In this document: in pieces, positions 25,114 through 32,644 of the stretch | How the letters are laid out: each line of letters opens with the position of its first letter | Numbering within the stretch: position 1 is the stretch's first letter | Assembly: GCF_000442275.2 (NCBI RefSeq) | Contig: NZ_KE557314.1 | Location: 527,085 to 591,084 of the forward strand | From: Litoreibacter arenae DSM 19593 | Lineage (GTDB): Bacteria > Pseudomonadota > Alphaproteobacteria > Rhodobacterales > Rhodobacteraceae | DNA length: 64,000 nucleotides | Direction: 5' to 3' | The notes under the pieces: generated by a model | What the model was told of the DNA's origin: nothing | The model's input: only the letters and a program-made list of their open reading frames with translations | Database searches by the model: none | Program-made: the position numbers and the translations under genes

Positions 25114-25778
25114 AGCTTGTTCTGCTGCCCGGCCTCGATGGGACCGGCCTGCTGCACGATGAGTTCAAGAAAGCCCTAAAGCCGATCACACAACTCGACG
25201 TCATGACCTATCCCACCGCTCTAACCAGCTACGCCGACCTCGCCGACTATATCTCACCGCTACTCCCGACCGACGAGCGTTATGTTTTGGTCGCCGAGTC
25301 TTTCGCAGGTCCGCTTGCTGTGATCCTCGCAGCGCGGGCAGGGACAAATCTGCGCGGTATCGCCTTCGTCGCCAGCTTCACCGCACGGGTTCGGGCCATC
25401 CCGCCCGTTTTTGCAAAGGCGCTCGCTTATATGCCGTTACGAACGTCGCTCTTTCTAAGGCTCATGCAGCTATTCACCATCAATACGCTCACGCGCAGCA
25501 CTCTTTCGGGCGCCTTGAAAACTGCTATCGCAAGTGTGCCGCCGCACACCTTGGCCTACAGACTGACACAGACCTTGCAATCGCGTCATACGGCCACGCC
25601 AAAGCACCCGATGCTCTATCTGAGGGCTAATCATGATCGGTTGGTGCCAAAGCGACATGCACGTCAGTTCGCTGACAAAGGCGCAAAAGTAGTGCAGATC
25701 GAAGGCCCCCATTTTCTGCTGCAAATGCGCCCTACCCTCTGCGCCGAGGCCGTTATGGATTTCACCAGACGCCTCTAG
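25110..25778 (+). CDS. Alpha/beta hydrolase family protein
   Basis: The product is a 222-residue hydrolase. The probable start is a TTG at 25110 overlapping the EVE stop, with GGCGGA just before it; no ATG fits the conserved opening LVLLPGLDGTG. The nucleophile elbow is AESFAG (G/A-x-S-x-A/G), and a late Asp (RANHDRL) and His (EGPHFLLQ) complete a plausible triad. The substrate is not evident. By eye the gene is less GC-rich than the genes before it, which was not measured. A strong hairpin follows the stop. Confidence 0.8.
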   Translation: MKLVLLPGLDGTGLLHDEFKKALKPITQLDVMTYPTALTSYADLADYISPLLPTDERYVLVAESFAGPLAVILAARAGTNLRGIAFVASFTARVRAIPPVFAKALAYMPLRTSLFLRLMQLFTINTLTRSTLSGALKTAIASVPPHTLAYRLTQTLQSRHTATPKHPMLYLRANHDRLVPKRHARQFADKGAKVVQIEGPHFLLQMRPTLCAEAVMDFTRRL

Positions 25779-25812
25779 CGCTCAACTTTACTGGCTTGGT
25801 TCTACAAATGAA

Positions 25813-25842
25813 AAGAGGGTTCCGACCCCCCGGAACCCTCTT
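25813..25842. terminator. Strong hairpin terminator after the tsaD run
   Basis: This is a perfect 12-bp stem, AAGAGGGTTCCG with CGGAACCCTCTT, around a 6-nt loop. The 3' side on the plus strand is only weakly T-rich, while on the minus strand CTCTT is followed by TTCATTT. It can end the tsaD-hydrolase transcript and perhaps also a leftward transcript from the gap to the right. Confidence 0.8.
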
Positions 25843-26004
25843 CTACCCCACGTGTTTGGTTACTCGCACCACGTGTCTTTGAAACTGGATCCGGCCTTAC
25901 TGGCTCGGTGTCTTATGGGTAGCCGCAGGGACCGCGCATTGCAAACAAACTATCCGCGCAATTCGATCCCCATTTCTGTCAAATTTTCCAGACCCGGAAC
26001 GGAA
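25843..26004. other. Gene-free stretch between two terminators; possible small RNA on minus strand
   Basis: No convincing protein gene lies between the hairpins at 25813-25842 and 26005-26032. On the minus strand a TTGACA box (25982-25977) is followed by about 135 nt that end at the first hairpin, whose T-rich side faces that strand. A -10 box at the right spacing is not clear. Two pairs of short near-repeats, CACGTGT and TTACTGGCT, occur in and beside it. A small RNA is possible but unproven. Confidence 0.2.
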
Positions 26005-26032
26005 AACGCCCGCGCGGAAACCGGCGGGCGTT
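26005..26032 (-). terminator. Rho-independent terminator of the DUF2853 gene
   Basis: A 9-bp GC-rich stem AACGCCCGC/GCGGGCGTT with a 10-nt loop is followed on the minus strand by TTTTCC. It lies 23 nt past the stop of the DUF2853 gene. Confidence 0.8.
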
Positions 26033-26055
26033 AGAAACTGTGTAAAGGGCAGGGT

Positions 26056-26397
26056 TTAGCCGTAGACGGACTCTTTGCCGAAATGCTTGGTCAGCATGTA
26101 ATAGACCACGGCGCGGTATTTGTTGCGCTCGGATTTGCCATAAGTCTCGATCACCGAGTTGATGGCTTCCATCAACTGCGGGCTGTCGGACAGGCCCAGT
26201 TTCTTGATCAGGAAGTTGTTCTTGACGGTTTCCAGCTCTTCCGGCTGACTGCCTGCCACGGTCGAGGCGTCGGCATTGTAGATCGCCGGACCACAGCCGA
26301 TGGTGACCTTGGTCAGCAGGTCCATGTCAGGCGTCATGCCGCATTTGTTTTTCAGATCGTCGGCGTAGACAGCAATCAGCTCGTCACGTTTTCCCAT
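26056..26397 (-). CDS. DUF2853 family protein
   Basis: This is a 113-residue cytosolic, mostly helical protein with the opening MGKRDELIAVYADDLKN and later DMDLLTKVTIGCGPAIYNAD and YRAVVYYMLTKHF. I recognise it as a small conserved proteobacterial family of unknown function (DUF2853). The ATG at 26397 is chosen since the conserved part begins there and GGAGAAAT precedes it. It is monocistronic, with its own terminator. No signal peptide or membrane helix is seen. Confidence 0.82.
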   Translation of the reverse strand: MGKRDELIAVYADDLKNKCGMTPDMDLLTKVTIGCGPAIYNADASTVAGSQPEELETVKNNFLIKKLGLSDSPQLMEAINSVIETYGKSERNKYRAVVYYMLTKHFGKESVYG

Positions 26398-26496
26398 AGT
26401 AATTTCTCCCACCAATGTTCAGGCGCATCCGGCCCTGTTGCAGACCCCAAAACAGGTCTTAAAGCGGACAATAGGCACTAAATCAGCCAATCCAAA

Positions 26497-26518
26497 GGAA
26501 AAAATCCCCGGTTTTTCC
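26497..26518 (-). terminator. Possible terminator after the extensin-like gene
   Basis: GGAAAAA and TTTTTCC arms enclose 8 nt. On the minus strand the second arm runs into TTTTTTCCTTT. The stem is AT-rich and thus weak, but its place 19 nt past the stop of the leftward gene fits. Confidence 0.4.
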
Positions 26519-26536
26519 CCGCAAGCGGCATCGAGC

Positions 26537-27232
26537 CTAGCGGCAGGTGCCCCAACCCTTGTTTTGCAAATGAAAATGGTCCGCGTGGAGCGCATTGTAG
26601 TCCGGCCCAAGCACCGTGGAAAACCACTGGCACCCGCTGTCGCGCAATGCCCGCAGGAAGGCTTGTTGTGCGGGCGTGCCGTCCCAATCGCTGAGCAATT
26701 CCACCCGCGTGCCGTCCACCAATGTCACCCCGCCGATGTCGATGGAGGACGCGGTGGCGTGCGTGCTCATCCGCGAACGAGAGCCCCGAATAGGGCGGCA
26801 GTTGTAGCTGCCGATATGACGCAGGGACCGGACCCCCTGCCCCAGATGCTCCAGCGCGGCGGGTTGGATGCCGTGACGCTCCCACATCGCCAGCCTCAGC
26901 GCGGTTTCGCAGGCAGTCTCCACCGTTTGCAACCGTGAAGCCCCGACGCCGGACAGGTCGACGCGGTTGGCAATGCCGCACCGATCCGCGGCCTCCAAGG
27001 GTTCCATGGGCGTATATTGTGCGGCGCCGCCCAGCACCCGCAGGCAGGTGGCGGGATCAGCCACCACGCGCCGCAGCTTGAATGCGGTCACCGGCGTCAC
27101 GGGGTCGGAGACCGCAAGTTCCTCCAACGGGTTCCACTCGCGCGGAACGGGACTGCGTGGATCGGTAAACGCCCAGTAAATACCAAACGCCACCGCAGAA
27201 AAAGCCGCGATGGCGCTCAGAATACTCAGCAA
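26537..27232 (-). CDS. Extensin-like C-terminal domain protein
   Basis: The product has about 231 residues with an N-terminal membrane anchor (about 1-22) and an extensin-like domain. Typical segments are AADRCGIANRVDLSG, GSYNCRPIRGSRSRMSTHA, SIDIGGVTL and the ending DYNALHADHFHLQ. The His-x-Asp pattern recalls peptidases of the D-Ala-D-Ala/LAS type, so a cell-wall function is likely. No in-frame ATG precedes the domain; a TTG at 27232 is the best start seen and has no clear ribosome site. It lies 30 nt behind ahcY. Confidence 0.82.
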   Translation of the reverse strand: MLSILSAIAAFSAVAFGIYWAFTDPRSPVPREWNPLEELAVSDPVTPVTAFKLRRVVADPATCLRVLGGAAQYTPMEPLEAADRCGIANRVDLSGVGASRLQTVETACETALRLAMWERHGIQPAALEHLGQGVRSLRHIGSYNCRPIRGSRSRMSTHATASSIDIGGVTLVDGTRVELLSDWDGTPAQQAFLRALRDSGCQWFSTVLGPDYNALHADHFHLQNKGWGTCR

Positions 27233-27262
27233 TATGCGAAAGGTGGCTATGACGCCGACCCC

Positions 27263-28648
27263 TTAATAGCGGTAATGTTCCGGCTTGAACGGACCGTCAG
27301 GCGACACCCCGATATAGGCGGCTTGCTCTGCGTCCAGTTTCGACAGCTTCACGCCGATCCGGTCCAGATGCAGACGCGCGACCTTCTCGTCCAGATGCTT
27401 CGGCAGGATGTAGACGTCGTTCTTGTAGGCATCGTTGTTGGTCCAAAGCTCCATCTGCGCCAGCACCTGATTGGTGAAGGAGGCGGACATCACGAAGGAC
27501 GGGTGACCGGTGGCGTTGCCAAGGTTCAGCAAGCGGCCCTCGGACAACAGGATCAAGCGGTTGCCGTTGGGCATCTCGATCATGTCGACCTGTTCCTTGA
27601 TGTTGGTCCACTTGTGGTTCTTCAGCGCGGCCACCTGGATTTCGTTGTCGAAATGGCCAATGTTGCCGACGATCGCCATGTCCTTCATCTCGCGCATATG
27701 CTCGATGCGGATTACGTCCTTGTTGCCGGTGGTGGTGATGAAAATATCGGCGGAGGACACGACGTCCTCCAGCAGCACAACCTCGAACCCGTCCATGGCC
27801 GCTTGCAGCGCGCAGATCGGATCGACCTCGGTCACCTTCACCCGCGCACCGGCACCGCGCAAGCTAGCAGCCGAGCCTTTGCCCACGTCGCCATAGCCCA
27901 TCACCACAGCAACCTTGCCCGCCATCATCGTATCCGTGGCGCGGCGGATGCCGTCGACCAGCGATTCCTTGCAGCCGTATTTGTTGTCGAACTTCGACTT
28001 GGTCACCGAGTCATTCACGTTGATCGCGGGGAAGGGCAGTTGCCCCTTCTTCACCAGATCATAGAGGCGGTGCACGCCGGTGGTGGTTTCCTCGGATACG
28101 CCCTTGATCTGGTCACGCATCTTGGTGAACCAGCCGGGGCTGGCTTCCATGCGTTTCTTGATCTGGGCCTGAATGGCTTCCTCTTCCTCGGAGGTTGCGA
28201 CGCCAAAGGCCTCGCCGCCTTCGATGCGGGCACCCAGCAGGATATACAGCGTCGCGTCGCCGCCATCGTCGAGGATCAGGTTCGGGCCCTCCGGGAACAT
28301 GAACGACTTGTCGAGGTAATCCCAATGCTCCTCCAGCGACTGCCCCTTGATCGCAAAGACCGGAACGCCAGCCTCGGCAATCGCCGCAGCGGCGTGGTCT
28401 TGGGTCGAGAAGATGTTGCACGACGCCCAGCGCACATCGGCACCAAGGGCCACCAATGTCTCGATCAAAACAGCCGTCTGGATGGTCATGTGCAGTGAGC
28501 CGACGATGCGCGACCCGGCAAGCGGTTTGCTCTCGCCATACTCGTCGCGCAGGGCCATCAGCCCCGGCATTTCGGTTTCTGCGATATCAAGCTCTTTGCG
28601 GCCGAATGCGGCCAGATTGATGTCCTTGACGATGTAGTCGTTTGCCAT
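27263..28648 (-). CDS. ahcY: Adenosylhomocysteinase (S-adenosylhomocysteine hydrolase)
   Basis: The enzyme splits S-adenosylhomocysteine into adenosine and homocysteine, removing the inhibitor left by methyltransferases. The 461-residue protein has the opening [17 protein letters not shown], the substrate segment [31 protein letters not shown], the NAD-binding [10 protein letters not shown] and the terminal KPEHYRY. The start at 28648 (MANDYIV) matches the family. No S-adenosylhomocysteine riboswitch could be recognised upstream. Confidence 0.97.
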   Translation of the reverse strand: MANDYIVKDINLAAFGRKELDIAETEMPGLMALRDEYGESKPLAGSRIVGSLHMTIQTAVLIETLVALGADVRWASCNIFSTQDHAAAAIAEAGVPVFAIKGQSLEEHWDYLDKSFMFPEGPNLILDDGGDATLYILLGARIEGGEAFGVATSEEEEAIQAQIKKRMEASPGWFTKMRDQIKGVSEETTTGVHRLYDLVKKGQLPFPAINVNDSVTKSKFDNKYGCKESLVDGIRRATDTMMAGKVAVVMGYGDVGKGSAASLRGAGARVKVTEVDPICALQAAMDGFEVVLLEDVVSSADIFITTTGNKDVIRIEHMREMKDMAIVGNIGHFDNEIQVAALKNHKWTNIKEQVDMIEMPNGNRLILLSEGRLLNLGNATGHPSFVMSASFTNQVLAQMELWTNNDAYKNDVYILPKHLDEKVARLHLDRIGVKLSKLDAEQAAYIGVSPDGPFKPEHYRY

Positions 28649-28716
28649 TGATGCGGTCCTCATGGGAATTTGCGAACCGCGTAACAGCTAAATGCGCTGA
28701 TCTCAATGGGAACCGG

Positions 28717-29019
28717 CTACCCTTGGCCGAACGGCAGGCTTGCCAGCAAGGCGTCGGCGTCCATCTTCGGCGACCAGTTGTCACCTTGGGCCAATGCGCA
28801 GCTTGTGCCGTCTTCGTTGTAGCTGACCATTGTCCACGTCCCACCGATGCCGGACGCCCACACGATGGTGCCGTCCTCGGCCATCACAGCAGGGGTTTCG
28901 TCATACCAGTCGACCAGCGACGCCTCCATTTCCTCCGTGGCCATGCAGACCACGTCATCCTGCGCGACGGCAGGCAAGGTGCTAAAGGCAAGTGCGGCGG
29001 CAATAAAAAGCGGTTTCAT
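28717..29019 (-). CDS. Small secreted protein of unknown function
   Basis: This 100-residue protein has a clear signal peptide (MKPLFIAAALAFSTLPAVAQ) with a good ribosome site AAGGAGAAAC. The mature part has two cysteines (VVCMATEEM and TSCALAQG) that could form a disulfide, and a WDY/GGTWTMVSYNEDG pattern. It is likely periplasmic. I do not recognise a family. It is 68 nt upstream of ahcY and in the same direction, so the two may share a transcript. Confidence 0.8.
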   Translation of the reverse strand: MKPLFIAAALAFSTLPAVAQDDVVCMATEEMEASLVDWYDETPAVMAEDGTIVWASGIGGTWTMVSYNEDGTSCALAQGDNWSPKMDADALLASLPFGQG

Positions 29020-29092
29020 CGGTTTCTCCTTCGGGGATAGAACGGGGCAACCGCGCCGAAGTTCCAGACGATCACGAAAAGGTGGGATAGAC

Positions 29093-29683
29093 ATGAAACA
29101 ACCCCGCGCATGGCAACGCATGTTATCCGGTCGCAGGCTGGACCTGCTGGACCCGACCCCGATGGATATAGAGATCGAGGACATCGCCCACGGGCTGGCT
29201 TTTGTCGCACGCTGGAACGGGCAGACCATGGGCGAGTTCGCCTATTCCGTGGCGGAGCATTCCGTGCTGGTCGAACGGCTCTACTCCGCCGCCAACCCTA
29301 ACGCGCCAGTTAAATGGCAACTTGCCGCCTTGCTGCATGATGCGCCGGAATATGTGATCGGGGACATGATTTCGCCCGTGAAGAACGCCGTTGGGCCGGG
29401 ATATGCGGAACTCGATGACCGGCTGACCGCCGCCATCCATCTGCGTTTTGGCCTGCCCGCGGCGATTCCGGTGGCGGTGAAAAAGCAGATCAAGAAAGCC
29501 GACAAGCTGTCGGCATGGCTGGAGGCGACGCAGATTGCGGGGTTTTCCATTGAGGAGAGCAACAGGTTCTTCGGCGCGCCACGCGGCAGCATACCCCTAC
29601 CCGACAAGCTGGTCCCTCGCCCGCCTATGGAGGTGAAGGCGGAGTTTCTGGCCCGCTTCAACGCATTGTCGGAGGCGTTATGA
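29093..29683 (+). CDS. HD domain phosphohydrolase (YfbR-like)
   Basis: The 196-residue protein has the HD-domain metal ligands: an early His in VAEHSVLVERL, the HDAPE pair (LLHDAPEY), and a later Asp in IKKADKLSAW. The arrangement is that of YfbR-type 5'-nucleotidases and related hydrolases. The ATG at 29093 has AGGTGG before it. It overlaps the acetyltransferase gene by 4 nt. The exact nucleotide substrate is unknown. Confidence 0.86.
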   Translation: MKQPRAWQRMLSGRRLDLLDPTPMDIEIEDIAHGLAFVARWNGQTMGEFAYSVAEHSVLVERLYSAANPNAPVKWQLAALLHDAPEYVIGDMISPVKNAVGPGYAELDDRLTAAIHLRFGLPAAIPVAVKKQIKKADKLSAWLEATQIAGFSIEESNRFFGAPRGSIPLPDKLVPRPPMEVKAEFLARFNALSEAL

Positions 29684-30153
29684 TTATCCGCAAAGTCGCC
29701 CCTGAGGACCGCGACGCCATGACAGCGATCCTGAACGAGGTCATCGCGATTGGCGGCACGACCGCTTACCAGAAACCGATTGAGTCTTCGCATTTCGACC
29801 GTTTCATCGCACCCGAAGACGACCGGACTTTTCTGCATGTGGCCGAAGCTGACGGCGCGATTGTTGGCTTTCAATGGATGAGCCCCGACAAGGACGGTAT
29901 GGGGACTATTGCAACTTTCGCTCGGCCCGGAACCATGCAGCGTGGCATCGGCTCAGCGCTGTTCGAACAGACCCTGAAACGCTGTCGTGAAGTGGGGTAT
30001 ACGCTGCTCGACGCCACCATCCGCGCCGACAATACGGGCGGCTTGGCCTACTATTCCAAGATGGGGTTCGAGGACCATTCCGTGACCCGCGCCGTGCCTT
30101 TGAGTGACGGAACACCCGTGGACCGTGTCCACAAGCGGATGCACCTGAGGTAA
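29680..30153 (+). CDS. GNAT family N-acetyltransferase
   Basis: This is a 157-residue single GNAT domain. The acetyl-CoA loop is PGTMQRGIGSALF (motif A), followed by LDATIRADNTGGLAYYSKMGF (motif B). It resembles the phosphinothricin acetyltransferase-like branch of small cytosolic GNATs; the acceptor is not known. It starts within the last codons of the HD gene, so translation is coupled. A perfect AT-rich hairpin ends the unit about 100 nt downstream. Confidence 0.88.
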   Translation: MIIRKVAPEDRDAMTAILNEVIAIGGTTAYQKPIESSHFDRFIAPEDDRTFLHVAEADGAIVGFQWMSPDKDGMGTIATFARPGTMQRGIGSALFEQTLKRCREVGYTLLDATIRADNTGGLAYYSKMGFEDHSVTRAVPLSDGTPVDRVHKRMHLR

Positions 30154-30255
30154 CCCATGGGTTACGCTGCACTGTAGCGAGCGTTAACCAGCTTTTGCAG
30201 GCCCGCAAGGCGATGGCTGAGAGTGCGTTTACACCTGTTTCGAGGTGGTTAATTC

Positions 30256-30290
30256 AATCAAATCAAAAAGGGGGTGTTTTTGATTTGATT
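30256..30290. terminator. Bidirectional hairpin between GNAT and LysR genes
   Basis: Perfect 14-bp arms AATCAAATCAAAAA and TTTTTGATTTGATT enclose a 7-nt G-rich loop. It lies between convergent genes, and each strand shows a T-run inside its 3' arm. Its placement fits termination from both sides. Confidence 0.7.
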
Positions 30291-30306
30291 AGCGTCGCGG
30301 CCAGAT

Positions 30307-31179
30307 TCAGGCCGCCGCCGATTTCAGCCATCTGATGAAGGTTTTGAGGGCCTGAGATCGAGGCACGGGGCGGGTCGCAAGGTAGTAGCCCAGCGTGGAA
30401 ACAGGTGCTTCTTGCAGGCAGACAAGCGTGCCGCGTTGCAAGTCGCCCTCCACCATCGCGCGTGTCTGGATCGACAACCCCGCACCGCCGCGCGTCGCGG
30501 ACAGAACCAGCGAATTGGTAGGCAGGTCGATGCTGGTGGTGCAGGACAGATCAAGCCCGACCTCCTCCGCCCAGACGCGCTGCTCCATCCGTCCGGCCTC
30601 GAACACCCATGGCAGGGAACACAGGCCCAGCATTGTGGTGTCGTTCGTCTTAGCCGCCAGTTCGGGGCAGGCCACGACGACGTAGTTGGCGTGGACCAGC
30701 AATTCCGCCTCCAGCCCCGCCCAGTCGCCATGGCCGTAGCGGATCGCCAGATCGAAGCCGTCGCGGCGCATGTCGACGACTGCGTTGGATGGCTGCAAGG
30801 CGACTTCTATGTCGGGATGCTCTGCCCAGAACGCGCCGATGCGCGGCATCAGCCAGTTTTCTGCAAAGGTCGCGGTCAGGGCAACCTTCAGCGGTTGGTT
30901 CTGGCGCAGCGCCCCGATGTCGCGCACGCCGCTGGCGATGGTGCCGAAGCCTTCACCCAAGGACAGGGACAGCGCCCGTCCCGCTTCGGTCAGCGCCATG
31001 CCGGTGCCTTCGCGGAAGGCCAGCTCCGCGCCGAACTCCGCCTCCAGCCCGCGCACATGCTGGGCGATGGCAGCGTGGGTCACGTTCAACTCCCGCGCCG
31101 CAGCCGAGAAACTGCCAAGCCGCGCGGTGGCCTCGAACGCCTTGAGCGCTGACAAGGACGGGATATCGCGCCAGTCCAT
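30307..31179 (-). CDS. LysR family transcriptional regulator
   Basis: The 290-residue protein has an N-terminal helix-turn-helix (LGSFSAAARELNVTHAAIAQ) with the unusual HAAIAQHV wording seen in GcvA-like members. A periplasmic-binding-type effector domain follows from about residue 90. It belongs to the GcvA/AmpR-like branch by general look. The effector is unknown. It is divergent from a two-gene module of small proteins (31284-31690), its most likely target. Confidence 0.92.
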   Translation of the reverse strand: MDWRDIPSLSALKAFEATARLGSFSAAARELNVTHAAIAQHVRGLEAEFGAELAFREGTGMALTEAGRALSLSLGEGFGTIASGVRDIGALRQNQPLKVALTATFAENWLMPRIGAFWAEHPDIEVALQPSNAVVDMRRDGFDLAIRYGHGDWAGLEAELLVHANYVVVACPELAAKTNDTTMLGLCSLPWVFEAGRMEQRVWAEEVGLDLSCTTSIDLPTNSLVLSATRGGAGLSIQTRAMVEGDLQRGTLVCLQEAPVSTLGYYLATRPVPRSQALKTFIRWLKSAAA

Positions 31180-31183
31180 CAGG

Positions 31184-31207
31184 TATATGAAAGTTGAGCT
31201 AACATAT
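31184..31207. promoter_or_regulatory. Candidate LysR binding dyad
   Basis: ATATG (31185-31189) and CATAT (31203-31207) form an inverted repeat just upstream of the LysR start codon. LysR proteins typically bind dyads with a T-N11-A core near their own promoter. Arms are short, so support is modest. Confidence 0.3.
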
Positions 31208-31250
31208 GTGAAATCATACTGACGTGCATGGCAAAGGCAAGCAGCGCATG

Positions 31251-31285
31251 ATGGGTTATCACTTCATAGAAGGACTATAACCCAT
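31251..31285 (+). promoter_or_regulatory. Inverted repeat enclosing the ribosome-binding site of the small-protein gene
   Basis: Perfect 9-bp arms ATGGGTTAT (31251-31259) and ATAACCCAT (31277-31285) flank a 17-nt loop. The loop contains the AAGGA ribosome site, and the 3' arm includes the first two bases of the start codon at 31284. In RNA this would form a hairpin that could hide the start. It could equally be a DNA operator. Confidence 0.5.
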
Positions 31286-31448
31286 GTTTAGTATCATCGC
31301 CGACAGCCTGATCACTGCCATGCGCCGCCGCGCGGACTTCCCCGACCATCTGAAGGATCACGCCGACCGCTATATCCGCTCCCCCCGTGCGGCGCGGCGG
31401 GACGGCGTGTCGCGACGCTCCGAGCAATACGGACGCGACCTATGGTAA
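31284..31448 (+). CDS. Small basic protein of unknown function
   Basis: This 54-residue protein begins MFSIIADSLITAMRRR, a possible amphipathic helix. It continues with an Arg-rich, polar tail (PRAARRDGVSRRSEQY) ending in GRDLW. AAGGA precedes the ATG. Its end overlaps the next gene by 7 nt, which supports it being real. No family is recognised. It is divergent from the LysR gene. Confidence 0.6.
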   Translation: MFSIIADSLITAMRRRADFPDHLKDHADRYIRSPRAARRDGVSRRSEQYGRDLW

Positions 31449-31690
31449 CGTCCACCCTCAGAGCGCTGGACCGTGAGGCCGCCATATTCTCCCTGAAATG
31501 GGCGGCCTCACTGGTCCAGATCGCGGGCTACGCCACGACCGCATTCGGGATGGCGCCGCTGAACATTTACCTGTTTCTGGTCGGCCTGATCGGATGGTTC
31601 GCGGTGGGTGTCCTGTGGAAAGACCGCGCGATCATGCTGATCCACGCCGTCGCATTGGCGGCGATGGGGGCTGGGCTGCTCAGCAGCTAA
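31442..31690 (+). CDS. Small integral membrane protein of unknown function
   Basis: This 82-residue protein has about three membrane helices: near 22-38 (LVQIAGYATTAFGM), 39-56 (NIYLFLVGLIGWFAVGVLW) and 62-81 (IMLIHAVALAAMGAGLL). Its ATG overlaps the upstream small gene by 7 nt and its 3' end overlaps the convergent lipoprotein gene by 11 nt. It may belong to a small uncharacterised Rhodobacteraceae membrane family, but I cannot name it with confidence. Confidence 0.7.
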   Translation: MVTSTLRALDREAAIFSLKWAASLVQIAGYATTAFGMAPLNIYLFLVGLIGWFAVGVLWKDRAIMLIHAVALAAMGAGLLSS

Positions 31691-32006
31691 GCCCAGCGCT
31701 GCCTGCCGCGTTGGTCCAGCCGCGGAACTCCCCTGCGGCAAAGACCAACGCGGTGCCGTCGGGCCATTCGACCTGCTGCCCGCCGCCTGCGCAATCACGC
31801 GTGGCGGTGGGTCCGCGTCCGACCAGCTTGGTCATGGCAGGGATGGTCGAGTGGTCCGTGCGCCCGAAATCAATGCGCTGCGCACGGTCGGACAGTTGCA
31901 CACCACCCGCGTCAAGCGTGTAGGGAATACGGTCAGAGCGCGGCACGTTCGGCCCCGCAGGGGCGCAGGCCGCCAACAGGCCGACACACGCCAGCGCACG
32001 TTTCAT
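31680..32006 (-). CDS. Putative lipoprotein downstream of regA
   Basis: This 108-residue protein begins MKRALACVGLLAACAPAG, a short signal peptide with lipobox LAAC. The mature part has a GRTDHSTIPAMTKLVGRGP segment and three cysteines counting the lipid anchor. Its ATG overlaps the regA stop (ATGA), so it is translated together with the response regulator. Function is unknown. Confidence 0.78.
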   Translation of the reverse strand: MKRALACVGLLAACAPAGPNVPRSDRIPYTLDAGGVQLSDRAQRIDFGRTDHSTIPAMTKLVGRGPTATRDCAGGGQQVEWPDGTALVFAAGEFRGWTNAAGSAGLSC

Positions 32007-32557
32007 TTCGGCGACCGCTTCGCAAGGATGCGTTGCAACGTGCGGCGGTGCATGCTCAGCCGGCGCGCGGTCTCTGAGACGTTGCGGTCGCACAGCTCAT
32101 AGACCCGCTGGATATGCTCCCAACGCACACGGTCGGCTGACATGGGGTTTTCCGGCGGGGGCGGCAACTCATCGCCATTGGCCAGTAGCGCGTTGGTCAC
32201 GTCATTGGCGTCGGCGGGCTTGGACAGGTAGTCCGTCGCCCCGATCTTCACCGCCGCCACGGCGGTGGCGATTGCGCCGTAGCCCGTCAGCACCACGATC
32301 TTGGCGTCGGGACGCTTCTCGCGCAGCACCTCGACCACGTCGAGACCGTTGCCGTCGCCAAGGCGCAGGTCGATCACCGCATAGGCAGGCGGGCGGGCGG
32401 TGGCGATGGCGCGACCGGCGGCGACGGTTTCGGCTGTTTCCGGCGCGAAGCCGCGTTTTTCCATGGCACGCGCAAGGCGGCGCAGAAACGGCTCGTCATC
32501 GTCGACGATGAGCAGCGTGTTATCCTCGCCAATATCTTTTAGCGCGTTGTCGCTCAT
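32003..32557 (-). CDS. regA: Response regulator RegA/PrrA/ActR
   Basis: RegA is the global redox response regulator that, when phosphorylated by RegB, controls respiration, nitrogen and carbon metabolism genes. The 184-residue protein has a receiver domain with the phospho-acceptor Asp63 (VIDLRLGDGN). The four-proline hinge (ELPPPPENP) and a C-terminal Fis-type helix-turn-helix (NVSETARRLSMHRRTLQRI) follow. Length and Asp number match PrrA of Rhodobacter. It follows senC by 87 nt, and a lipoprotein gene is coupled behind it. Confidence 0.95.
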   Translation of the reverse strand: MSDNALKDIGEDNTLLIVDDDEPFLRRLARAMEKRGFAPETAETVAAGRAIATARPPAYAVIDLRLGDGNGLDVVEVLREKRPDAKIVVLTGYGAIATAVAAVKIGATDYLSKPADANDVTNALLANGDELPPPPENPMSADRVRWEHIQRVYELCDRNVSETARRLSMHRRTLQRILAKRSPK

Positions 32558-32644
32558 GGAAATTCCCTCTGCGTTGCGGCCTTTAACAAGGTGTAGGTCG
32601 CAGGAGGGGGCGCGTCAAACACTACCGCGTCAGAACGCCGCGCT

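Noticed and set aside
25110-25778. Hydrolase as a horizontally acquired gene
   Set aside because: It looks less GC-rich, but its start overlaps the EVE gene in the same run, and no measured composition supports recent transfer.
25852-26034. 60-codon plus-strand frame in the gap after the hydrolase
   Set aside because: It runs through the DUF2853 terminator, has no ribosome site, and its product has no family-like features.
28649-28716. Possible S-adenosylhomocysteine riboswitch in front of ahcY
   Set aside because: The 68-nt leader lacks the conserved GAGGAGCGCUGC-type core and has no convincing pseudoknot, so it was not annotated.
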